DNA from: Bryopsis sp. KO-2023
Lineage: Eukaryota; Chlorophyta; Ulvophyceae; Bryopsidales; Bryopsidaceae
Direction of reading: 5' to 3'
DNA: 64,000 bases
Assembly (NCBI GenBank): GCA_030272585.1
Contig: BSYQ01000015.1
Coordinates: 1-64,000, forward strand
Every line of letters begins with the position of its first letter. Position 1 is the stretch's first letter. The notes under the pieces were generated by a model, which saw only the letters and a list, made by a program, of their open reading frames with translations, ran no database searches and was not told the origin of the DNA. Position numbers and translations under genes: made by a program. Below, piece by piece: positions 53,501-61,019 of this stretch.

Positions 53501-54864
53501 AGGCAAAAAAAAAAATTTGGAGGTTCAAATGTTGCGGGGTCGTGGCGATGTGGTCAGGTAGCGCGAACGCGTGCGTCCCGTTTTTGGTAAACCACTCGCG
53601 GAGCCATAACTCCTCAACCACGGCTCGGATGGACTCGGGAGAGGTACTCACGGATAGGTCTCGACAAGAGCTCCGCTTTGAGTTTTGAAAATCAAGATTT
53701 GGTGGAGTAGCCGAGGAGCGACCTCCATTCTCCGAAAACTAGCACCCACGCGTGCCTTCTCTCAAGCACCGGTTGGGAGAGGGCATGTGAGGGAAGGCCT
53801 TGGAGTGTGGAGCATGATGGTTTTGGTTTGAGGCCGATCAGGTCACTCATGAGGCAAAAAAAAAATTTGGAGGTTCAAATGTTGCGGGGTCGTGGCGATG
53901 TGGTCAGGTAGCACGAACGCGTGCGTCCCGTTTTTGGTAAACCACTCGCGGAGCCATAACTCCTCAACCACGGCTCGGATGGACTCGGGAGAGGTACCCA
54001 CGGATAGGTCTCGACGAGAGCCGCGCTTTGGGCATTCAAAATCAAGATTTGGTGGAGTAGCCAAGGAGCGACCTCCATGCTCCGAAAACTTGCACCCACG
54101 CGTGCCTTCTCTCAACCACCGGTTGGGAGAGGGCATGTGAGGGAAGGCCTTCGAAGGGAACAACGATGGTTTTGGTTTGAGGCCGATCAGGTCACTCATG
54201 AGGCAAAAAAAAAATTTTGGAGGTTCAAATGTTGCGGGGTCGTGGCGATGTGGTCAGGTAGCGCGAACGCGTGCGTCCTGTTTTTGATAAACCACTCGCG
54301 GAGCCATAACTCCTCAACCACGGCTCGGATGGACTCGGGAGAGGTACCCACGGATAGGTCTCGACGAGAGCCGCGCTTTGAGTTTTGAAAATCAAGATTT
54401 GGTGGAGTAGCCGAGGAGATACCTCCATGCTCCGAAAACTATCACCCACGCGTGCCTTCTCTCAAGCACCGGTTGGGAGAGGGCATGTGAGGGAAGGCCT
54501 TCGAAGGGAACAACGATGGTTTTGTTTTGAGGCCGATCAGGTCACTCATGAGGCAAAAAAAAAATTTTGGAGGTTCAAATGTTGCGGGATCGTGGCGATG
54601 TGGTCAGGTAGCGCGAACGCGTGCGTCCCGTTTTTGGTAAACCACTCGCGGAGCCATAACTCCTCAAGCACGGCTCGGATGGACTCGGGAGAGGTACCCA
54701 CGGATAGGTCTCGACGAGAGCCGCGCTTCGGGCTTCGAAAATCAAGATTTGGTGGAGTAGCCGAGGAGCGACCTCCATGCTCCGAAAACTTGCACCCACG
54801 CGTGCCTTCTCTCAAGCACCGGTTGGGAGAGGGCATGTGAGGGAAGGCCTTCGAAGGGAACAAC
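38501..54864. repeat. 351-bp satellite array, about 46 copies
   Basis: Monomers recur every 350-352 bp; the small length changes come from an A tract after ACTCATGAGGC. Landmarks in each: GTAAACCACTCGCGGAGCC, CTCGGGAGAGGTACCC, AGTAGCCGAGGAGCGACC, CACCCACGCGTGCC, GGTTCAAATGTTGCGGGGTCG. The first part is homologous to the core of the 170/180-bp repeat. Two classes alternate irregularly in the second half (GAAGGGAACAACGATGG versus ATTGTGGAGCATGATGG). Copies from about 40.5-45.4 kb recur at about 46.5-51.0 kb. The repeated 66-120-residue open frames on both strands are by-products of the repeat. The array is cut at the right by an LTR. Confidence 0.97.
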
Positions 54865-55034
54865 TGATACGTTTTCGCACTCATTTTCCAGTACGAGTGT
54901 GTAGTACGGGTTAGTACGGGTTCTAGGGGTTAAGTTCAGAGAGAACACTTGTAAATTATTCTCTGGTTGGTAGTGTGTGTGACCCCAGTCTCAACCTCAG
55001 CAACGACTTCACTAAAACCTACAGGGACCTAACA
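54865..55034 (+). repeat. 5' LTR (possibly truncated) of a third LTR element
   Basis: It begins TGATACG where the last satellite monomer is interrupted (GAACAAC) and ends CCTAACA, with a PBS two bases on. At 170 bp it is short for an LTR, and I find no partner copy further on, so either it is truncated or the other end has been lost. Confidence 0.6.
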
Positions 55035-55036
55035 AT

Positions 55037-55048
55037 TGGTTTCGGAGC
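55037..55048 (+). other. Primer-binding site of the third LTR element
   Basis: TGGTTTCGGAGC, identical to the PBS of elements 1 and 2 and of the element at 59338. Confidence 0.8.
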
Positions 55049-55507
55049 CAAAGCACCCTTCCTGCAAGTCGAGTCTACTTAGTGAAAGAGATCGACAGGA
55101 GATTTTGCAGTCGAGGTGCAAAAGATCAGGGTCGGCTAGGTCGAAGAAGGTTCCCCCTCGTGTCTGGAACCTACTTCGTGTTGCTGCGCACCAACCAAAC
55201 GCTGGACGAAAGAGAACGCACGTTGCTGCGCTCGATCATCCCTCCCAAGATCACAGGATCTATAGATCCTTGGACGCTACGACCACAGCACGGCGTAGTA
55301 GTACTTCCGTTTGTCGGAGAGTTGTCGACACTGAACGCGGTTACCGCAGAGCGGACAAAACGAGTCTGCCAGCGGACGTTTCTGCGGACGAATACGTTTC
55401 CGCCTGAAATTACGTGCCAGAAACCGCTGCCAGAAACCGCTGACAAAGAGTGACCAATCAGTCACGTGGATTACCCGCCAACGGAATCCACCAAACGGAC
55501 ACGTGAT
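55049..55507 (+). pseudogene. Leader/gag remnant of the third LTR element
   Basis: Two overlapping open frames (ending 55407 and 55453), neither with a domain I know. From its place after the PBS it should be leader or gag. It breaks off at the MITE at 55508. Short direct repeats (CCAGAAACCGCTG) occur at 55417-55444. Most of gag, protease and RT is absent. Confidence 0.35.
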
Positions 55508-55885
55508 CAGTCATGGGCTGCACAGGACAGACCCCTGTCCTGTGCAGGTTCTGTGCACCCTGTGCTGTCCTGTCCTGTGCAGCGGAATTGCACAGGCCAG
55601 GACAGAACAGACTATCTGTTCTGTGCTTAGGGTCAGACCTGTGCTGCACAGGTGCACAGACCTGCACAGCACAGCACAGACAGGGTCTGTGCAGTTTCTG
55701 TGCAGTTTCTGTGCAGTTCTGTGCAGATTCTGTGCAAAATCTGTGCAGATTCTGTGCAGTTCTGGCCCTGTGCACAGAACAGACAGTCTGTGCTGTTCTG
55801 GCCTGTGCAATTCCGCTGCACAGGACAGGACAGCACAGGGTGCACAGAACCTGCACAGAACCCTGTCCTGTGCAGCCCATGACTG
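55508..55885. mobile_element. hAT-like foldback element (MITE), copy 2
   Basis: 378 bp with perfect ends CAGTCATGGGCTGCACAGGA and its inverse. Each end carries a long inverted segment of 100 bp or more (GCACAGGACAG..., GGAATTGCACAGGCCAGGAC...) around a centre of CTGTGCAG repeats. The same family as 38073-38455. No clean 8-bp duplication is visible, because the two flanks come from different retroelement parts. Confidence 0.75.
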
Positions 55886-57820
55886 ATAACGGACGCATCA
55901 GGAACAACATATGGAGCAGTTCTGTGTCAGGACCATGGAAAGGGGCTACAGCCAATAGCCTACCTTTCAAGACGATTAAAACCAGCTGAGACACGATATT
56001 CCGCATATGAGCGGGAGCTGGGGGCTGTAGCATATGCGCTCAGCCAATGGCGGCATTACCTCGAAGGAGCGCCTGGGAAGGTTACGGTTATGACAGACCA
56101 TCAGCCGATAACCCACTTCATGACCCAAGCTACAATGTCGCGGACACAATCCCGATGGTTCAAGTCAGGGTACTTTGATTCCATATGTCCACAAATCGTC
56201 TATGTGCCTGGTAAAGCCAATGTACTGGCAGATGCGTTATCCCGAAGCCTTCCTGATTCACAGGATCAAATTCATGCTTTATCCGCCTGGGTGGTGGATG
56301 AAGCGGATGCATGGAAGACCGCTATTGCAGCAGATCAAAAACTGCAGGCGGAAGTCACGAAAATCCAAGCGGGTAAACCCACGAAACTTTCGTTCGAGGA
56401 TGGCTGGTTGTATTATCAAGCAACTCCCACCTCAGACAAAGTACTAGTGGTTCCAAATGGATACCGGAAAAAGGTTATGGGGGAGTTCCATGATGTTCCG
56501 AGCGCTGGCCACGCTGGTGCCGCCCGGACATTGGAGGTGCTACAGCGTTACTACTGGTGGAAGGGAGTTGGAAAGGATGTCCAAGCATACGTACGGACAT
56601 GTCCTGTCTGTCAGCGGACAAAAGCTGATACGACGAAGCAGAAAGGGCTTCTGCATCCACTTCCAATACCGACAACAAAGTGGGAACAGATCACCACCGA
56701 CCTCGTGACTGATTTACCAAAGTCACGTGGGTTCACCGCCATCGCGGTATTTGTTGATCGGTTAACCAAGTACGTCCGCTTTGCACCGTGCACAAAGGAA
56801 ATAACCGCCCCGGAATATGCAACGTTGTTTGTGGACAACATCTACAAACACTACGGCCTCCCCAAAGTGATAATTTCCGATCGAGACCCCAGATTCACAA
56901 GTTCCTTCTGGCGGTCTTTGTTTTCACTTCTGGGAACCCAACTCCGAATGAGCACAGCCTACCACCCACAAACAGATGGGCAGTCAGAGGTTACTATTCG
57001 GGTGTTGGAGGACTTTTTGCGGCCTTACGTGGAGCGGTATCCAGACCGCTGGGTTGATTTCTTGGCGACAGCGGAATGTGCTGCCAACAACTCCCGCAAT
57101 GTGTCTACCGGCTATGCCTCAGCACACTTGTTATATGGGCAGCATATGGGACAAATTACCGTGCAGAAAAAGTTAACGGCGAAAGAAGAGTCCGAAATGG
57201 CAACCGAAATGGTGAAACGAATGGACAAGCAACTGCAGCAAGCAAAGCAGCAGTATGCAACCGCACAAGAGCGGATGTGTGTCCAAGCGAACAAACGGCG
57301 GCGGGAAGTAATCTTCAAAGAAGGGGATGAAGTTTTGGTGCGGAGTGCATTTATTCCGCTGCAATCCTTGCAAAAGATCCCACCAAAAATCCGCCGGAGG
57401 TTTGTCGGGCCATTCAAAGTGGACAAAGCGATATCCGCAGTCGCTTATCGCCTGCAACTACCACCCCATTGGACTATTCATTCTACCTTCCATGTCTCCA
57501 AGCTGAAGGCATACAACCGCTTGTCAGACGATGATGAGCGGGAGGTGGAACCTCCCGAAGGGGAGTTGGTGGATGGCTCCATTGAATATGAGGTCGAGCG
57601 TATTCTGCGGGATCGAGGCACATCCAATCGTCGGGAGTACTTGATTCTGTGGAAGGGCTATGATTTGATGGAAGCCACCTGGGAGCCAGAAGCCCACCTG
57701 GCCAATGCCAGCGATATCTTGGCGGAGTATCTCAAGAACCGCACGCGCTTGCCGACCAAAGAGGAAATCCGCTCTAAGCGGGAAGAAAGGCGGACAAGGC
57801 GGCGGAAACAACCTCTTTAG
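55886..57820 (+). pseudogene. pol: Ty3/gypsy pol fragment: RNase H, integrase, chromodomain
   Basis: An open frame that starts at the very edge of the MITE with ITDAS, the first catalytic Asp of RNase H, and continues PIAYLSRRL, RYSAYERELGAV, VTVMTDHQP. The integrase zinc finger (FHDVPSAGHAG, CPVC), catalytic core (TDLVTDLP, SDRDPRF, TDGQSEVTI) and a chromodomain (LILWKGYDLMEATWEP) are all intact. Protease and RT are missing, so it cannot be autonomous. It is diverged from elements 1/2 and reads on the other strand, so it is another chromovirus lineage. Confidence 0.92.
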
Positions 57821-58141
57821 ATGATACAGGTTGATATGGGGAAGGGAACGATGGTTGATGTGTTGGTATCAGTTCACCCATAATCAAATACATCTAAGAG
57901 CGAGCTACAGAGAGCTAAATCAAGATAGCGAGGGTAATATCAAAGCGGGCTAGAACCTTGGATGAGACGACACTCAATAGAGGAAGTCTTCCATCAGTGA
58001 CAAGTGAGTGACTCTATCACTTGTATAAACTAGCTAGGCTGCAACCCTCCAGCCCTATTTCGTCAAAAGTTTACGCCGAGCGCACTGAACCTTCAGAAGC
58101 AACCGCCACCAGAGCAAAACATTAAGCGCATTTGTATAAAA
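57821..58141 (+). other. Spacer after the chromodomain fragment
   Basis: It contains GGGGAAGGGAACGA (57838-57851), which resembles a polypurine tract, then TTGGTATCAG near 57862, which resembles the usual plant PBS, and CACTTGTATAAAC, a TATA-like motif. It could hold LTR sequence, but nothing in it matches the LTR at 54865, so the boundaries stay open. Confidence 0.35.
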
Positions 58142-59056
58142 ATGTCTGGAACATCCGACCATTTGGAGCGACTCCGTCAGCAGAGGGATGAGTGGAAAAC
58201 AAAGGCAGAGGCCTTGGAAACGGAGCTCGCAGAAGCCTTAGAATCTGGAACTGAGGCGGTGGAATCACATGCAAATGTGGCGGCGGATTACGAAAAGTTA
58301 CACAAGAAGCTTCAGGAGGGTGTGACAAAAAGAGATGAGCAGGAAGCGGAAATCTGTGAGCTGGCGGCGGAACTCCGGGAAACAAAGGAGGAAAGGGCGG
58401 CGGAAAAAACTAAGCTGGAAGCGGATTGGACAAATCGATACCGGGCTCTTCAACAGCAGTTGAGTGACGCTCAAGTGAAAGCCCGTGGTGCGGAAGCGGA
58501 ACTCAAGACCATCAAAAGAGAGTTATCCGCGAACGAAGAGGAAATTTCCGCAAAGGATCAAACCATTTCCGCGCGGGATCAAGAAATTTCCGCAAAAACA
58601 AAGGAAATCAGCCAGCTGACCACCGACCTCACCCTCTCCCGGAAAACAGCCACCAAAGCTCAGGCGGATACCGAATGGTATCACAAAGAAAACCGGCAGC
58701 TCATCAGCGAGGCGGAGAAACGCTATTGGAGCCTCGTCACGGTCCAAAAAGAGTTGGCAGCCACAAAAGCCGCTCTCGCCAAGGCAGAAAAGGGAGACGA
58801 TTTCTGCAGCAGCACGACCGCCCGTGTGCTGATGTCAGAACTCGTGGCGTCCAAAGTTGAGGTCAACCGGCTTCGGGCCAGCCTCATGGACATCCCGCAG
58901 TCACTCGCGAGCTTCTCACACGGACTCGTGGGAGTACGCCTGGACACCGCGAAAACGCAGGCGCAGTTGGTGAGAGATGGCCGGATAAAAGATCAGGTCG
59001 ACATGCATAAGGTCAATGTGACAGTTTTCTTAGTGGAAGTGGAAGTGTGGGCTTAG
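58142..59056 (+). CDS. Coiled-coil protein downstream of the pol fragment
   Basis: 304 residues from an ATG. Nearly all of it is Glu/Lys/Ala/Gln-rich heptad sequence (about 5-230), with short repeats SANEEEISAKDQTISARDQ, so a long coiled coil is likely. The C-terminal 70 residues are more mixed and seem cut: the stop falls within a tRNA-like sequence starting near 59045. By position it parallels ORF3 of elements 1/2, also coiled coil and also after pol, but the RING-like part is absent. It may instead be the gag of a truncated element. It is rich in CpG, like gag regions here. Confidence 0.55.
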   Translation: MSGTSDHLERLRQQRDEWKTKAEALETELAEALESGTEAVESHANVAADYEKLHKKLQEGVTKRDEQEAEICELAAELRETKEERAAEKTKLEADWTNRYRALQQQLSDAQVKARGAEAELKTIKRELSANEEEISAKDQTISARDQEISAKTKEISQLTTDLTLSRKTATKAQADTEWYHKENRQLISEAEKRYWSLVTVQKELAATKAALAKAEKGDDFCSSTTARVLMSELVASKVEVNRLRASLMDIPQSLASFSHGLVGVRLDTAKTQAQLVRDGRIKDQVDMHKVNVTVFLVEVEVWA

Positions 59057-59260
59057 TGGGATTCGAACTCGTGATCTCCGGATCGCGAGTCTTACTTTTT
59101 CTGTCCGAACCACTCGGCTGAGTGTTGGTTGCTGACGGTTAGTTGGGTGACTGACCGGACTAAGGGACAATTGTGTGACAATGTGTGAATGAGTGAGAAG
59201 TGGTTCCGGGGAGGATTCGAACCTCCGCCGCAACCGTAACTGTCTTTGACCGGTCCGCAC
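59045..59260 (-). pseudogene. Two tRNA 3'-end-like fragments
   Basis: On the minus strand GAGTTCGAATCCCAC (59052-59066) with GCCGAGTGG (59110-59118) looks like parts of a tRNA-Ser/Leu type gene, but the T stem does not pair. A second piece has a perfect T arm GGAGG-TTCGAAT-CCTCC (59210-59226) followed by CCGGAAC, with no matching 5' half. They may be remnants of tRNA genes hit by retroelements. Confidence 0.35.
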
Positions 59261-59335
59261 TACAAGAGTAGTGTGGTGGTGGACTCGGTGTTCTTTGTAA
59301 AGTTCCATTGTCTTATACCACTCCCGTGTCTTACA
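59261..59335 (+). repeat. End of the 5' LTR of the fourth LTR element
   Basis: The sequence ends TCTTACA two bases before a PBS, as expected for an LTR end. Its start cannot be fixed without a second copy; the LTR may reach upstream into the tRNA-like region. Confidence 0.45.
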
Positions 59336-59337
59336 AG

Positions 59338-59349
59338 TGGTTTCGGAGC
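59338..59349 (+). other. Primer-binding site of the fourth LTR element
   Basis: TGGTTTCGGAGC, the same 12 bases as in the other three places. Confidence 0.85.
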
Positions 59350-59427
59350 GAAGTGTACAGGGCTACACCCAAACGATCGGGCAGCCTGTGATATTGGGTT
59401 CATCGTAAAGACCGGGAAAGAACCAGA

Positions 59428-60993
59428 ATGTCGGCGGAAGACTTTAACAACCTGGTGGAGTCGGTGGCGGCACTAAAGACGGGGTGCAAAGCACTGGAAG
59501 ACCGAATCGGGGAACTCGAAGGGTTGGAGATAAAGACAGAAATCGCGAATATCCACAAAGCAGGACAGAACGTGGAGAAACTGGTGAATAAGCATGGCGA
59601 CGAGTTCGCAAAGGTTCACAAAGCAGGCTTGGCAGTCGAAAAACTGGCGAATAAGCATGGAGAGTCCTTACAGAAACTGTCGAAAGCGGTCGGCAAGCTC
59701 GATGAAGCGGGAGCCGGGCTACAGGACAAAGTCAAAGCTGTGAAGGAGAAAGTTGCTGAGCTTGGAACCACGAGCGAAACCAGACATGTCGAGACGACTG
59801 GGAAACTGGAACTGCTGGAGAAATCGGCGGGTGACGTCCGAGCAGACATGCTGAAAGTTCGACAGGCGGGCACGAAACTGGAACAGAAATTGTCGAAAGT
59901 GACCCTCGACGGCCAAGCAAACCACCAGAAACTAATGCAGAAGCTGGACGAACTAACGTTGAGCCAGACCCTACGGGAAACACAAGCGATGGAGTTTCGG
60001 ACGGATACGGATGCAAAGATCTCCACCATGGTGGCTACTATGACGGAATTAACCGAACAGCAGTCGACGGCGCAGTCGGCTGTGGGCATCAACTTGGAAG
60101 CCGGGTCAAGTATGCACAAAAAGCTATTGGACCTGCAAGAACAAATGGCGAACCAAAGGAGCGACTTCCAAGCATCGTTGTTGGCAGCAAAACAAGAACT
60201 GGAGCAAAAGCTCCGTCAAGCGAGTGCGACGAGTGGTGCGACGAGTGGAGGCTCTGCAGGGCCATCTATACCTGATGTGTGGAACTTTGCGCCTATCCGG
60301 CTGGGGAATCCTCCCCAGTTCTTTGGGAAAACGGGAGAAGGAGCATCCGACTGGGTGGAGAGTATGGAAACTTATTTTGTGGCGTCTGGATGTCCCCTGA
60401 ACAAGAGGGCGTTACTGGCGTCGACGGTGTTGAGAGGAGCAGCGCAGGAATGGTTTACTGTTAAGAAAGCGTCCAACCCGGACGTGTTGGCGAGCTGGGA
60501 GACTCTGGGGCAGGAGATTATCGAATATTTCGACCCCTTCGACAAAGCAGAAACCGCCAGAGACCAACTGTTCCGGTTATCACACAAGAAAGGAACGCTC
60601 AGGGAGCATATCGCTTTGTTTGCCAAACTCCTGCTGAAGACTCCCACTATGAGCACCGAGGACAAGGTGCATCTCTTCACGCACTCTCTACAGGCGAAGA
60701 TAAAATCCCACGTTTTCCTAAACCGTCCCCACACATTTGATGAAGCCGTCCAGTTGGCACTGCAAGCAGATCGGGCTGCAGGCCGAGCCGGAAACGACCA
60801 GACTCCTTGGTACCCAAAACAAAACCGGCAGTATGACGATAAGATGGAGATTGGCGCAGTGTCAGGAGAGAAGTGGAACCAGTCGTCACCCAAGAAAGGG
60901 AAATGTCATAACTGCGGAAAGTTCGGGCATTTCGCGAGAGAATGTCGATCGAAGAAGAAGGGTGGCCAAAACAAGTCGTCGGGAAACGAGTAG
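59428..60993 (+). CDS. gag: Gag of the fourth Ty3/gypsy element
   Basis: 521 residues from an ATG 78 nt after the PBS. Residues 1-270 are a long coiled coil with repeats of the type HKAGQNVEKLVNKHGDE / HKAGLAVEKLANKHGES. A retrotransposon capsid domain follows at about 285-440 (PPQFFGKTGEGASDWVESME, LRGAAQEWF, LREHIALFAKLL). A CCHC knuckle CHNCGKFGHFAREC lies at about 493-506. A coiled-coil N terminus of this length is unusual for Gag. The stop is at 60991, with pol in the -1 frame. Confidence 0.93.
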   Translation: MSAEDFNNLVESVAALKTGCKALEDRIGELEGLEIKTEIANIHKAGQNVEKLVNKHGDEFAKVHKAGLAVEKLANKHGESLQKLSKAVGKLDEAGAGLQDKVKAVKEKVAELGTTSETRHVETTGKLELLEKSAGDVRADMLKVRQAGTKLEQKLSKVTLDGQANHQKLMQKLDELTLSQTLRETQAMEFRTDTDAKISTMVATMTELTEQQSTAQSAVGINLEAGSSMHKKLLDLQEQMANQRSDFQASLLAAKQELEQKLRQASATSGATSGGSAGPSIPDVWNFAPIRLGNPPQFFGKTGEGASDWVESMETYFVASGCPLNKRALLASTVLRGAAQEWFTVKKASNPDVLASWETLGQEIIEYFDPFDKAETARDQLFRLSHKKGTLREHIALFAKLLLKTPTMSTEDKVHLFTHSLQAKIKSHVFLNRPHTFDEAVQLALQADRAAGRAGNDQTPWYPKQNRQYDDKMEIGAVSGEKWNQSSPKKGKCHNCGKFGHFARECRSKKKGGQNKSSGNE

Positions 60994-61019
60994 GGCCTCC
61001 CTGGACCAGGCCAGGAGGG
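60981..61019 (+). promoter_or_regulatory. Probable -1 frameshift signal, fourth element gag-pol
   Basis: The gag frame reads tcG GGA AAC, that is the classic slippery heptamer GGGAAAC (60981-60987), two codons before the TAG. After 8 nt, CCTCCCTGG (60996-61004) pairs with CCAGGAGGG (61011-61019) at eight of nine positions around a 6-nt loop. The pol frame is -1 and open from 60912. Confidence 0.8.

Noticed and set aside
38501-54864. Dozens of open frames of 66-120 codons on both strands in the 351-bp array
   Set aside because: They repeat with the monomer, vary with the A-tract length, lie on both strands and have no known domain; they come from a GC-rich satellite without stops.
38501-54864. 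Regularly spaced repeats as a possible CRISPR array
   Set aside because: Units are 351 bp with no unique spacers, no cas genes, and the DNA is a eukaryotic chromosome end.
57862-57871. TTGGTATCAG as a second primer-binding site
   Set aside because: The match to the plant initiator-Met site stops after ten bases and no LTR end (CA) precedes it.
59045-59260. Permuted tRNA gene (3' half before 5' half)
   Set aside because: The 7-nt acceptor halves do not complement each other in either order, so permutation is not supported.
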